Below, in pieces: positions 43,559-52,488 of a stretch of DNA of 64,000 nucleotides. Under the pieces are notes generated by a model. The model was not told where the DNA came from. It searched no databases and was given only the letters and a program-made list of their open reading frames with translations. A program made the position numbers and the translations under genes. The stretch lies in NCBI GenBank assembly GCA_033549065.1, contig JAWSUE010000004.1, forward strand, positions 1-64,000, given 5' to 3'. The DNA comes from Bacillota bacterium (GTDB lineage Bacteria > Bacillota > Dethiobacteria > DTU022). How positions within the stretch are numbered: position 1 is the first letter of the stretch; the number at the start of each line of letters is the position of its first letter.

Positions 43559-44463
43559 TGGATCCAATCTACGGTCGAATTGCGGCCAATAAAAGAAAAA
43601 CCTTCCTCCTCTTTATCCTCTATGCCGTTCTATTTGCCATCATAGGCTATTTTGGTGGAATCTACATCGGTGATCCGGTAATAGGCTTTATCCTGGCCTT
43701 CCTGGTTTTCATAGTCCTCTTTTTGGTAAGTTATTTCGGTGGCCAGGGAGTGGTCACGTCAATGGCCGGAGCAAGAGAGGTTTCAAAAAAAGACGAACCT
43801 TTCCTTTATAATACAGTTGAAGCACTGAGTATAGCTGCCGGAAAACCGGTACCTAAGTTGTATATAATCGAGAGTGAAGTACCCAATGCTTTCGCAGCCG
43901 GAAGAAACCCGCAAAATTCGATAATCGCAGTTACAAGAGGACTGCTGAAGCGGTTGAACCGCCAGGAGCTTGAAGGGGTTATCGCTCATGAAATGGCTCA
44001 TATAAATAACTATGACGTGCTGCTGGCAACAGTAGCAGTTGTGCTGGCCGGAACAATTGTATTTCTGGGAGTTGTTGTCCGCCGATCGGCATTGTTTGGT
44101 GGACTTGGCCGTGGAGGTCGCAGGAGCGGGCAAGGGCAATTGATCGGCATTCTGGTCCTTGTCATTATCGGGATCCTGGCTCCCGTATTTGCTCAACTTC
44201 TCCGGTTTGCCATCTCCAGGCAGCGCGAGTATCTTGCAGATGCAACAGCAGCTGACTTTACCGGTTATCCCGAAGGACTGGCCAGCGCTCTGGAAAAAAT
44301 CACAAATATGCAGGTTCCCAATAACAGGCTTGAAAACAGTGCATTAAACGGACTATATATCGTAAACCCTGCACTTGGATTGAAAGCAGCAAATCGGATG
44401 AGCGTTCTTTTCTCAACCCACCCGCCGGCAGAGGATAGAATTAAACGCTTAAGAGCTATGTAA
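43558..44463 (+). CDS. M48-family (HtpX-like) membrane zinc metalloprotease
   Basis: 301 residues with two N-terminal and two central membrane helices. The zinc motif is IAHEMAHINNYDV (His144, Glu145, His148), with the third-ligand region RQREYLADATAADFTG. SEVPNAFAAGRNP and FSTHPPAEDRI are typical of the HtpX branch. It degrades misfolded membrane proteins. Translation is coupled to lemA by a 3-nt overlap. Confidence 0.94.
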   Translation: MDPIYGRIAANKRKTFLLFILYAVLFAIIGYFGGIYIGDPVIGFILAFLVFIVLFLVSYFGGQGVVTSMAGAREVSKKDEPFLYNTVEALSIAAGKPVPKLYIIESEVPNAFAAGRNPQNSIIAVTRGLLKRLNRQELEGVIAHEMAHINNYDVLLATVAVVLAGTIVFLGVVVRRSALFGGLGRGGRRSGQGQLIGILVLVIIGILAPVFAQLLRFAISRQREYLADATAADFTGYPEGLASALEKITNMQVPNNRLENSALNGLYIVNPALGLKAANRMSVLFSTHPPAEDRIKRLRAM

Positions 44464-44473
44464 ACAACCTGGT

Positions 44474-45298
44474 TTAAAACAGGACCTGGTATGCTATGAT
44501 ATCCTGTTGAAGCAGTTTTGCTCCTACCTCTTCAAATGATCTCGGATGACCGCTTACGAAAAACCGAAAGCGGTTTTCCTTACTTTTAAGCGGGTTGGTA
44601 AGTTCAGATTCTCTTAATATTGCTTTGATTTCAAAGGCTATCTCTTCAGCAGAATTAATTAATCTCACTTCAGGACCAACAACTTCCTGGATTAAATCTG
44701 CCATAAGTGGGTAATGTGTGCATCCCAGTATTAAGGTGTCAATTCCTTCATACACCAGGGGGTCGAGATATTCATGCGCTACTTTCTTTGCTTCAGGAGT
44801 GTTCACAAGGTTATTTTCCACCAGTAAAACAAATAAAGGGCAGGCTTTGGTAAAGATCCTTAGATTCCCGTTATTTTTTTGCAGGGCTTTAACATATTCT
44901 GAACTGTTTATTGTCCCGACTGTCCCGATTACCCCGATAGTTTTGTTGTGACTTGCAGCGAGAGCAGCCCTGACTCCGGGTTCGATCACGCCGATGACCG
45001 GCAAATCACAAAATGCCTGGTAATAGGGCAATCCAGCTGCGGTGGCAGAGTTACAGGCCACTACCAGCATTTTAATTTCCTGATGCTGCAGGTACTTGAT
45101 CATTTCAAAAACAAAACCGCGTACTTCTTCTGAAGAACGCGGTCCGTAAGGCATACGGGCTGTATCGCCAAAGTATATAATGCTTTCATCAGGCATTAAC
45201 CTGCTGATTTCGCGCACGACTGTCAACCCACCAACACCCGAATCAATTACGCCGATCGCCTTATGAGCATTGACTAGCTGTTCACCAGTTATTGCCAT
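44474..45298 (-). CDS. murI: Glutamate racemase
   Basis: 274 residues. IGVIDSGVGGLTVVREI holds the first catalytic Asp and Ser region, VVACNSATAAG and LGCTHYPLMADLI carry the two catalytic Cys. It makes D-glutamate for peptidoglycan. It begins 2 nt after the stop of the DUF2179 gene upstream and is presumably co-transcribed with it. Confidence 0.96.
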   Translation of the reverse strand: MAITGEQLVNAHKAIGVIDSGVGGLTVVREISRLMPDESIIYFGDTARMPYGPRSSEEVRGFVFEMIKYLQHQEIKMLVVACNSATAAGLPYYQAFCDLPVIGVIEPGVRAALAASHNKTIGVIGTVGTINSSEYVKALQKNNGNLRIFTKACPLFVLLVENNLVNTPEAKKVAHEYLDPLVYEGIDTLILGCTHYPLMADLIQEVVGPEVRLINSAEEIAFEIKAILRESELTNPLKSKENRFRFFVSGHPRSFEEVGAKLLQQDIIAYQVLF

Positions 45299-45300
45299 CT

Positions 45301-45822
45301 CTATTTCGCCTTCATTCTTGTAAAATATCCACCCATAATTTTGCGGGTATCAAATATTGAAATAAAAGCTTCAGGGGCTACCTTATCCATCAGTTTATGG
45401 AAATGGGGCAGTTCCCGTCTTTTAAGCAACACCTGGAGTGTCCTGTGTTCCCCTTCTTTGCCGTAGCAGGGAATTGAGGTAACCCCAAAGCCATTCTCTC
45501 GAAGGACTTCTTCAAGTGTACCGCAATTATGGATCGTTACAATTTGTATATGGACATAGCCAACTGCTAATTTTTCTTCGATAATACTACCGACAAGGTT
45601 TCCGACTGCAAACCCAAAACCGTAAACCAGTATATTGGACCACTGATCGAGGTTATTTAGAACCATACTCAATGCAAAAAGGTAGATAATTGCCTCGAAA
45701 AAACCGATAACTGCCGCTATCTTGCTCTGTCCTCTGGTGAGGTAAATAATGCGCAGAGTACCGAGGCTTACGTGGCTGATCTTTGCAACAAATATCGCTA
45801 AAAATGTCAAAAATATAGACAC
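45301..45822 (-). CDS. UPF0316 membrane protein (DUF5698-DUF2179)
   Basis: 173 residues: three membrane helices in the first 85 residues (SIFLTFLAIFVAKISHVSLG, then AVIGFFEAIIYLFALSMVLN and a third) followed by a soluble DUF2179 domain (VTIHNCGTLEEVLRENGFGVTSIPCYG, in parts). DUF2179 is thought to be a ligand-binding module. GTG start with GGAGGGG site. Leads directly into murI. Confidence 0.92.
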   Translation of the reverse strand: MSIFLTFLAIFVAKISHVSLGTLRIIYLTRGQSKIAAVIGFFEAIIYLFALSMVLNNLDQWSNILVYGFGFAVGNLVGSIIEEKLAVGYVHIQIVTIHNCGTLEEVLRENGFGVTSIPCYGKEGEHRTLQVLLKRRELPHFHKLMDKVAPEAFISIFDTRKIMGGYFTRMKAK

Positions 45823-45925
45823 TTAAAACCCCTCCATCTACAATTCGTGCTAAGTTAGTTTAAACATCAGACCTAATTGTAACAACCTGTAATAGTGCTG
45901 TCAATGAAATATCTTTAATATGAAA

Positions 45926-45960
45926 AACCGGTTATGCCTTTGAAAGTATCACAACCGGTT
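45926..45960 (-). terminator. Terminator of codY
   Basis: Two AACCGGTT blocks (45926-45933 and 45953-45960) pair with each other; on the minus strand the stem ends in TTTTTCAT. Confidence 0.75.
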
Positions 45961-46003
45961 GATTTCACTGTTTTATTTATTTGTGTTACTTTTATATCTA
46001 TTC

Positions 46004-46789
46004 TTAACGAAACGCTGCCCCAAAACGTTCGGACCTGGCTGCAACCAGTTCCAGTGCATGCGTGTTCTTAACCCTGATAAAGGTGCCTTTCATGCCTAAA
46101 GATCTCGATTCAATAATCCCTGCACTTTCAAATTTTCTTAAAGCATTTACAATAACTGACCTGGTGATGCCAAGGCTATCAGCTATCTTGCTGGCAACAA
46201 CTACGCTTTCATTATTCTCGAGATTTTTAAGAATTTCCCGAATTGCTTCAACCTCTGAATATGACAGGCTTTCAAAAGCTACTTCCGCCAGTTCTCTGTT
46301 TCTGGTGTCTTCCTCGTTCTGATCGATTACCTTATGCAAAATCATCATACCAATAAGCGCTGAGCCTGCTTCACCAACAACCAATTTTTCCTTATCTAAC
46401 TCTTTCTCACTGTAGCCTAATAATAAAGTAGCAAGGCATCTGCCTTTACTCAAAAGTGGGATCATGGAAAGTGTGAAGTTTTTTTTACTTCCGGATTTCT
46501 CTTTAAATGGTTTATCAACTAAAGGTTCGCAAGCTTTAACCAGGCCCATCAAGGCCGAGCCTTCCGGTAAAAAGCCTTCTTTAACCAGTGGTTCAAAGAA
46601 ATTATTGTTTCCCGCAGTGGGCAGCCCACTGCCTAAAACCTTGCCGTCTCGCTCTACAACCAGGACATCTGAACCAATGACCTCAGCAATAATTGTCGCT
46701 GCTTCATCCATTGTAAGCAATTGTTCATCGCTTCGGAGGAAAGCACGGTTCATCTGCCTGATTTTTTCCAGTATAATATTTCCGTCCAT
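46004..46789 (-). CDS. codY: Global nutrient regulator CodY
   Basis: 261 residues: an N-terminal GAF domain (about 1-155) that binds branched-chain amino acids and a C-terminal winged helix with ASKIADSLGITRSVIVNALR and the strongly conserved FESAGIIESRSLGMKGTF(I). A GTP- and amino-acid-responsive repressor of stationary-phase and nitrogen genes, restricted to Bacillota. Here it stands apart from the codW/hslUV cluster with which it is usually found in Bacilli. AAAGGAGG site before the ATG; a weak CodY-box-like sequence lies upstream. Confidence 0.96.
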   Translation of the reverse strand: MDGNIILEKIRQMNRAFLRSDEQLLTMDEAATIIAEVIGSDVLVVERDGKVLGSGLPTAGNNNFFEPLVKEGFLPEGSALMGLVKACEPLVDKPFKEKSGSKKNFTLSMIPLLSKGRCLATLLLGYSEKELDKEKLVVGEAGSALIGMMILHKVIDQNEEDTRNRELAEVAFESLSYSEVEAIREILKNLENNESVVVASKIADSLGITRSVIVNALRKFESAGIIESRSLGMKGTFIRVKNTHALELVAARSERFGAAFR

Positions 46790-46874
46790 TGATTAATCCT
46801 CCTTTTATTTGTTATATTACAAAATATTAAATATGTCAACAATATTCAAACTCTTAATAACCACTCTTTGTTTG

Positions 46875-46889
46875 TGTTTCCTGAAAATA
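46875..46889. promoter_or_regulatory. Weak CodY-box-like sequence upstream of codY
   Basis: TGTTTCCTGAAAATA matches 11 of 15 positions of AATTTTCWGAAAATT. It lies 86 nt upstream of the codY start, where an autoregulatory site would be expected, but such matches arise by chance in AT-rich DNA. Confidence 0.3.
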
Positions 46890-46899
46890 TTTATGGTTA

Positions 46900-48117
46900 T
46901 TATTTACGATAACCCGACCGGAATAAAGATTCCGCCAGTCTGTAAATTTCTTTAAGTGGTAGTGTTGATTTTTCAGCCACTGCCTGGCAGTCATCAAATT
47001 CGGGAGCGTAATGGACAGGAATTGCATTATCGCCTTGTGGAACATATTTGATTCTGATCGGCCCCCAGTCAGTCTCGACCACTGCTGTTTCGCGGTGCTT
47101 CATGATTTTTCGGCCATAAGTTAATCGCACCCCGAGGGTTGTTGTTTCAAGGAATAGAAGATCGCTTATTATGTTTGCCATGTCCGGAGATGTTAGTACT
47201 GTAATTTTAACTGCGGGACGGTTTTTCTTCATCTGTATCGGGGTGTAGTAAACATCCAGTGCGCCGGCAGTAAATAGTTTCTTCATTAGATAACCATAAA
47301 TTTCAGGATTTAAATCATCAATATTTGTCTCAAGCAGCAAAACTTCTTCATCATAACCTATAACTTTTCCGGCAGCAGTACCCATAAGAGTCCTCAGGTA
47401 GTTTGGATAGCCGGGATCGTGGCTTCCCGCCCCATAGCCAACCAATTCAAGCGTAAGGGCAGGAATTGGGCCAAATGCTTCGGCAAAAGTAGTAATAATA
47501 GCCGCACCCGTTGGGGTGACAAGCTCGAATTCTGCTTCAGAGCCCCTGATTGGAACATTTCGCAAAGCAAGCAGTTCCAAAGTTGCCGGTGCGGGGAGGG
47601 GTAACTTTCCGTGTGCCGTCTTGACTTCACCTCTACCTGTAGGCAGAGGTGAACAGAAAATATGCTCAACCTCCAAGAGGTAAAAAGCACAGCTCGCTCC
47701 CACAATGTCAACAATAGCATCAATTGCTCCGACTTCGTGAAAATGAACTTTTTCAACGGATATTCCATGAACCTTTGCTTCAGCAAGAGCCAGATTGTTA
47801 AATACGGCTGTACTGTTTTCCCGAACCGGCTGCGGCAGATCTGCTTTATCAATCAAGCTTAATATTTCCGGTAAATTTCTCATTACCGGTTTTTGATCTT
47901 CGAGGATCACCTTTGCCCTGGTTCCCTGAATTCCACCCCGGGATATCTTCTCTGATTCGAGCCGGTAACCTGGCAGTTTAAGACCATCAAGCATTTTCTG
48001 AAGTCGGTTCAGTTCCAGGCCAAGATCCAGGAGCGTCCCTAAAACCATGTCGCCGCTTATCCCACTGTAACAATCAAAATAAATGGTAATCCCGTTACGG
48101 GCTTCACTATTGTACAT
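46900..48117 (-). CDS. larC: LarC, nickel-pincer cofactor cyclometallase (single frame)
   Basis: 405 residues. YFDCYSGISGDMVLGTLLDLGL is the N-terminal signature, KVHFHEVGAIDAIVDIVG a His-rich block, and ETNIDDLNPEIYGYLMKKL opens the C-terminal domain. LarC inserts nickel into the P2TMN precursor with CTP. In Lactobacillus plantarum larC is split and needs a programmed frameshift; here both halves are in one uninterrupted frame. Start ATG overlaps the larB stop (TGATG); a TTG 3 nt earlier is possible. Confidence 0.94.
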   Translation of the reverse strand: MYNSEARNGITIYFDCYSGISGDMVLGTLLDLGLELNRLQKMLDGLKLPGYRLESEKISRGGIQGTRAKVILEDQKPVMRNLPEILSLIDKADLPQPVRENSTAVFNNLALAEAKVHGISVEKVHFHEVGAIDAIVDIVGASCAFYLLEVEHIFCSPLPTGRGEVKTAHGKLPLPAPATLELLALRNVPIRGSEAEFELVTPTGAAIITTFAEAFGPIPALTLELVGYGAGSHDPGYPNYLRTLMGTAAGKVIGYDEEVLLLETNIDDLNPEIYGYLMKKLFTAGALDVYYTPIQMKKNRPAVKITVLTSPDMANIISDLLFLETTTLGVRLTYGRKIMKHRETAVVETDWGPIRIKYVPQGDNAIPVHYAPEFDDCQAVAEKSTLPLKEIYRLAESLFRSGYRK

Positions 48118-48884
48118 CAAACTGTTTCTCCTTTGCCAACCTTGTTAATCAACGCTGCCATATAACCGGCCCCGTACCCATTATCAATATTAACCACAGC
48201 AACACCCGTTGCACAGCTGTTCAGCATAGTCAGTAGCGGAGCAAGCCCGCCAAAGTTTGCACCGTACCCTATACTTGTTGGCACAGCTATCACCGGACAG
48301 GCTGCCAGGCCTCCCACAACACTGGCCAGGGCACCCTCCATACCGGCTACAACAACGATAACCCTTGCCTTGCTGATTTTATCCCAGCAGTCAAATAACC
48401 GATGAATACCGGCAACCCCTACATCGTAAACTCTTTCGACTTTGCTGCCGATCAGTTCTGCTGTCAGAGCAGCTTCCTCGGCTACCGGAAGATCTGCTGT
48501 CCCTGCTGAAACAATAACCACCAATCCTGTCTTTTCAGAAATCTCTTCTCCAGGAACTACGATGGCTTTTGCTACTTTGTGGTATTCGGCACCGGGAAAT
48601 TCTATCCTGACCGCATCATAAATCTCAGGAGTTGCTCTGGTAGCCAAAACAGTACCACCTGTTACAGAAAGGCTGCCGACTATGGCAACTACCTGCTCTG
48701 CAGTTTTACCAGGACAGAAGATAACTTCAGGAAAACCACGGCGCAGGTGCCGATGGTGATCAACCCTGGCAAAACCAAGGTTCTCGTAAGGCATAAACTG
48801 TAATTTTTCAGAAGCCTTCTCGATACTTATCTTGCCATCACGGACATCCTTAAGCAGTTCCCGAAATTTATTTGCGTCGATAAT
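48117..48884 (-). CDS. larB: LarB, pyridinium biscarboxylate synthase (non-AUG start)
   Basis: A PurE-like carboxylase that carboxylates NaAD, the first step of nickel-pincer synthesis. DHHRHLRRGFPEVIFCPGKT, VSAGTADLPVAEEA and a late GYGAGYMAALI block are typical. The first ATG in frame (48794) has no ribosome site and would cut off a clearly LarB-like N-terminus (ANKFRELLKDVRDGKISIEK). That segment stays open to a TGA near 48925 with no ATG, GTG or TTG. An AAGGGAG site at 48891-48897 is followed by ATT, ATT and ATC; ATT 48884 is best spaced. I place the start there, giving 255 residues against about 246 in known LarB. Confidence 0.85.
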   Translation of the reverse strand: MIDANKFRELLKDVRDGKISIEKASEKLQFMPYENLGFARVDHHRHLRRGFPEVIFCPGKTAEQVVAIVGSLSVTGGTVLATRATPEIYDAVRIEFPGAEYHKVAKAIVVPGEEISEKTGLVVIVSAGTADLPVAEEAALTAELIGSKVERVYDVGVAGIHRLFDCWDKISKARVIVVVAGMEGALASVVGGLAACPVIAVPTSIGYGANFGGLAPLLTMLNSCATGVAVVNIDNGYGAGYMAALINKVGKGETV

Positions 48885-49086
48885 AATCGGCTCCCTTCGA
48901 AATTTTATTTGACATGGCGTATATAAATGTCACATTTTGCTGATTTGCAGATAACATTATAAATTATAACACAACCCGGACGTGCAGATTGAAGGAAAAG
49001 CGATTCATATATAGAAAAATAGGCTAACTATCTTTTAAAAGCAGCTGTAATAGCAGGTTGATCCTGATTCGAAAGGCGGGCTGACT

Positions 49087-49608
49087 ATGTTTGTAAGCTT
49101 TGAAGGTAAAACTCCGGAGGTCAGTGATGGCGCATTTGTAGCACCGACAGCAACTTTAATCGGAGATGTGATTGTCGAAGAAGGCGCAAGCATCTGGTTT
49201 GGAGCAGTTTTGAGAGGAGATTTCGGTAGGATAATCGTAAAAAAAGGCAGCAGCGTTCAGGATAATGTTGTGGTACATGTTATCCCTGATTGTGAAACTA
49301 TTGTCGGTGAAAATGTAACGGTTGCTCATGGTGCAGTACTTCACGGATGCACCATTGAGAAAGGAGCAATCATCGGCATGAATTCAGTCATTCAGGATTT
49401 TTCAGTTGTCGGAGAAGAAGCGATGGTTGCCGCCGGTAGTGTCGTTCCGGCGAACATGCAAATCCCACCCAGGCACCTTGTCGCCGGGGTTCCGGCAGAA
49501 GTTAAGAAGGAAATAACCGGCGCCTCACTCATGTGGGTTGCCACCAGCGCTCCAATGTACCAGGATCTGGCAAACAGATACATAAAACAGGGCATAGGCA
49601 AAAAATAA
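49087..49608 (+). CDS. Gamma-class carbonic anhydrase-like hexapeptide-repeat protein
   Basis: 173 residues of left-handed beta-helix built from [LIV]GxxxxV-type hexapeptides (APTATLIGDVIVEEGASIWFG in parts). QDNVVVHVIPD and VAHGAVLHGCTI provide the three zinc-binding His, and RGDFGRIIV the Arg-Asp pair seen in Cam/CamH and YrdA-type proteins. Activity in this YrdA-like branch is not assured. It stands alone, converging on the flx genes with repeat R45 copy 2 between. Confidence 0.92.
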   Translation: MFVSFEGKTPEVSDGAFVAPTATLIGDVIVEEGASIWFGAVLRGDFGRIIVKKGSSVQDNVVVHVIPDCETIVGENVTVAHGAVLHGCTIEKGAIIGMNSVIQDFSVVGEEAMVAAGSVVPANMQIPPRHLVAGVPAEVKKEITGASLMWVATSAPMYQDLANRYIKQGIGKK

Positions 49609-49611
49609 AAA

Positions 49612-49656
49612 AATAAGTGTACGAAAAGTGGACAGGCTTTGAATCGTACACTTATT
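49612..49656. terminator. Hairpin repeat R45, copy 2 (probable bidirectional terminator)
   Basis: AATAAGTGTACGA (49612-49624) and TCGTACACTTATT (49644-49656), a 13-bp perfect stem. The 19-nt loop differs from copy 1 (22881-22925) by one base. Here too it lies between two convergent genes, 4 nt after the carbonic anhydrase stop. Confidence 0.8.
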
Positions 49657-49672
49657 TAGGTTTGATTTTGAT

Positions 49673-50500
49673 TTAGTATTCGGCAGGGAGTTCGTTGAGT
49701 TCTGCCAGGGTAAATACAGGTCCGTCTTTGCATACGTAAACCGGGCCTATATTGCAGCGGCCGCATTTTCCCACACCGCATTTCATGCGCATTTCCAGGG
49801 TTGTGATTACCTGATCCGGTGAAAACCTAAGTTCGTCCAATGCTTTGAGAACAAATTTGATCATAATCGGAGGACCGCAGGTTATGGCTACCTTGCCTTC
49901 CGGTGTAAAGGCCAGTTCGGAAACATAGGAGGGCACAAAGCCAACATGTCCACTCCAGTCAGGAAACTCGGCATCAACTGTCAGGTATACACTGGTGTCC
50001 GGTTGAGCCGGCCAGTCTTCCCTGATCTCACTTTTCCTGATCAGGTCGGCCGGGCTGCGGGCTCCGTAGACAATATCGATATGACCGTATTCAACTCTAT
50101 TTGCAAAACAGTAACCGATCAGTGAACGAAGTGGGGCAAGTCCTATACCACCACCAATAAAAAGCAGATCTTTTCCACGCATTTGTTCAACTGGAAAACC
50201 ATTGCCGTAGGGACCCCTGATACCGATCTGCTGACCGGGATTGAGAGCGTGCAGCGCACTTGATACAGAACCGACTTCTTTAATACTGAATTCGAGACAG
50301 TCACGACAGGTGGGTGAAGAGGTAATAGAAAATATTGCTTCTCCGACCGGTGGAACTGAAATCATGGCGCACTGCCCGGGTTTAAAGTCAAAAGGCAGGC
50401 CATCTTTGCCGGATACCCGCAGGGTTTTTATATCCGGAGTCTCGGCAGTAATATCGAGCACGGTGGCCTTTTGAGGAACTAAGGGATTAGCGCTGCTCAA
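49673..50500 (-). CDS. flxA: FlxA-like FAD/NAD(P)-binding subunit
   Basis: 275 residues: a ferredoxin-reductase-type FAD domain (FKPGQCAMISVP, then FSITSSP), an NAD(P) domain (LFIGGGIGLAPLRSLIGYC) and a C-terminal 2Fe-2S site (CGVGKCGRCNIGPVYVC), as in PyrK, the sulfhydrogenase gamma subunit and FlxA. It would take electrons from or give them to NAD(H). Last gene of the seven-gene operon. A GTG at 50509 falls in the GGGAGGTG site; the TTG at 50500 is better spaced. Overlaps flxB by 14 nt. Confidence 0.87.
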   Translation of the reverse strand: MSSANPLVPQKATVLDITAETPDIKTLRVSGKDGLPFDFKPGQCAMISVPPVGEAIFSITSSPTCRDCLEFSIKEVGSVSSALHALNPGQQIGIRGPYGNGFPVEQMRGKDLLFIGGGIGLAPLRSLIGYCFANRVEYGHIDIVYGARSPADLIRKSEIREDWPAQPDTSVYLTVDAEFPDWSGHVGFVPSYVSELAFTPEGKVAITCGPPIMIKFVLKALDELRFSPDQVITTLEMRMKCGVGKCGRCNIGPVYVCKDGPVFTLAELNELPAEY

Positions 50501-51503
50501 CTTTTTCACCTCCCAGGGCTTTTATAACCTGCACAATATCGAGATTCACGGGACAGCTGCGCAGGCATCTACCACAGCCGACACAGGCAATTTCACCATA
50601 TGTCTCGGGATAGTACTGCAGTTTGTGAAGAAAACGCTGCCGAACTCTTTCTTTTCTGCCAGTCCGGGGATTATGTCCACCAGCCATCTGGGTAAATTCA
50701 CCGAACATGCAGCTGTCCCAGCAGCGGAAGCGCTCTCCTTCATAGGCATGTCCGTAATCTTCAACGTCGAAGCAGTAACAGGTTGGACAGACATAGGTAC
50801 AAACACCACAGCCAAGACAGCTTTTGTAGAGTTCATCCCAAAGGGGATCATCAAAGCGGCTCTTTAAATTATCCGCCAGACCTTCCAGACTGAGGTTAAA
50901 GTCGGCTGTCTTAAACTCATTCTGCCTCTGGTCTTCTTTGAAGCCATCCTCCAGTAATTCACCCAACTGTTCCAAAAGATTTTTACCCTTTTCAGTTCTT
51001 GCTTCAAGCAGCAGATTACTTTCAGTCAGGTGAGCCATCACGTCTGTACCCGGAGCATCGGCAGGGTTAATAGCAAAGTCATTGCAGAAACAGAATGGAT
51101 CCGGCTTATTACAGGCCAGGGCAACCACGGTAGTTTTTTCACGTCGCTTTTTATAGAGAGTATCGGCAGGTTCCTGATCCATGAAAACCTTATCGAGCAG
51201 CTCTACAGCTTTCAAATCACAGGGGTGAATACCAAATGCAACTGCTGGCTGGAAATCTTCCATTTCAGAAAGCTCCAGGGTCTGACCACTACAGTGGTAC
51301 TGTAGATATGTTTCCTCACGGGGCAGGAAAATATCTTTTACTGATATGGCAGTATTCACAGCATCGAGGTTAACATCTACGCCTTCCTCCCACTGTTTAA
51401 GAAGGACTGCCGGCCCATCCTGAACAGGCAGGTAAAGCTGCATTTTCCCTGCCAGGGTTTTCCATAGATCGGGTAATTTGTCCCTGCTTATTGTTTTCTT
51501 CAT
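50487..51503 (-). CDS. flxB: FlxB-like 4Fe-4S protein (sulfhydrogenase beta-type)
   Basis: 338 residues. The first 200 resemble the HydB/AsrA-type domain (AVAFGIHPCDLKAVELLDKVF, in parts). Two 4Fe-4S motifs follow: CLGCGVCTYVCPTCYCFD near residue 230 and CVGCGRCLRSCPVNLDIV near the end. It passes electrons between FlxA and the remaining subunits. The frame continues to 51542, but MKKTISRDKLPDLWKTL at 51503 has a GAGGTG site at proper spacing and leaves 10 nt from the previous gene. Confidence 0.85.
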   Translation of the reverse strand: MKKTISRDKLPDLWKTLAGKMQLYLPVQDGPAVLLKQWEEGVDVNLDAVNTAISVKDIFLPREETYLQYHCSGQTLELSEMEDFQPAVAFGIHPCDLKAVELLDKVFMDQEPADTLYKKRREKTTVVALACNKPDPFCFCNDFAINPADAPGTDVMAHLTESNLLLEARTEKGKNLLEQLGELLEDGFKEDQRQNEFKTADFNLSLEGLADNLKSRFDDPLWDELYKSCLGCGVCTYVCPTCYCFDVEDYGHAYEGERFRCWDSCMFGEFTQMAGGHNPRTGRKERVRQRFLHKLQYYPETYGEIACVGCGRCLRSCPVNLDIVQVIKALGGEKVEQR

Positions 51504-51513
51504 TGTGGCCACC

Positions 51514-52488
51514 TCACTTCTCAGAAAAAGCAGCAGGATCATCGGGCCGGTAAGTCAGCAGCGGTGGTTCTGTTTCATTATCCAGTCCGGCTTCATAATG
51601 ACCATACAGCTCATTAATATCTTTTATTAGCTTCCGATTCAGTTCCTGCAGGGGTATATCTACCGGGCATGCTCTCTGGCATTCCCCACAATCAATGCAG
51701 CGTCCCACACCGTGATAAGCCCTGATTAAATGGAACATAAAGTTCTCACTGGGCTGGTAAGCACGGCCCTGCCAGCGCGGATTTTCCTGTTCCACGAAAC
51801 ACTCACGGCAGCTGCAGTAGGGGCAGGCCTGACGGCAGGCATAACAGCGAAGACAGCGGGAAAGCTCTTTTTCCCAGTACGCATAACGTTCTTCGTCTGA
51901 AAGAGATTCAAGTTCTTCAATCGATTTAAAGCGCTCTTCAACCTCTTTTACACCCTGTGGTTCAAGTAGTAGTTGATCGTAAACCACAGGATCGGGATAG
52001 AGGCAGCCACGACATTTTTCCATAAGCAGTTGTTGACGATCAGCTGTTTTTTCGCCAGCGGCTGTTTTAATTACAACCTGCCCGTTCTGTTCGACAATTC
52101 CTACCGGCTCAGCTTCGGCATAATGAACAATAAGTTTATAATCCAGCATCCCCGGGCAGGGTAACCCATAAAGAATGACCTGTTCTCTTTTGACCATATT
52201 ATCCTGTAAAAGACGGTTAAAAGCCCGTGAGTCACAACCCTTGACCAAAACTCCTACTTTCTGGTGATCTTTCAGCTCTTCCAGAAGGTACCGACTGAGA
52301 TTAACAGCACAAAAAGAATCCCAGGTGAGCTTTTCAAGGTCCTCCTCCCTGGCGGCAAAAAGCGGGCGCGACTGCCACCAGTAATGACCCTTCTCCCAAC
52401 CGAGAAGCAGATCGATGCGACCACCCAGTAAATCCTGGCTTACAACATCGCGTATTTTCTTCAACTCGTCTACGTTACGCTCTGCCAT
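51514..52488 (-). CDS. flxC: FlxC-like iron-sulfur protein
   Basis: 324 residues. A globular N-terminal part includes VLVKGCDSRAFNRLLQ and a CRGC pair (KCRGCLYPDP), reminiscent of the HdrA/FrhB-type CDS motif, then two clusters of Cys: CLRCYACRQACPYCSCRECF near 215-235 and CIDCGECQRACPVDIPL near 270-285. It is the least recognisable subunit of the set but its position and cluster content match FlxC. It overlaps flxD by 19 nt and ends 10 nt before flxB. Confidence 0.78.
   Translation of the reverse strand: MAERNVDELKKIRDVVSQDLLGGRIDLLLGWEKGHYWWQSRPLFAAREEDLEKLTWDSFCAVNLSRYLLEELKDHQKVGVLVKGCDSRAFNRLLQDNMVKREQVILYGLPCPGMLDYKLIVHYAEAEPVGIVEQNGQVVIKTAAGEKTADRQQLLMEKCRGCLYPDPVVYDQLLLEPQGVKEVEERFKSIEELESLSDEERYAYWEKELSRCLRCYACRQACPYCSCRECFVEQENPRWQGRAYQPSENFMFHLIRAYHGVGRCIDCGECQRACPVDIPLQELNRKLIKDINELYGHYEAGLDNETEPPLLTYRPDDPAAFSEK

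Noticed and set aside
46875-46889. Confident CodY autoregulation
   Set aside because: Only 11 of 15 consensus positions match in AT-rich DNA, so it is kept as a weak site only.
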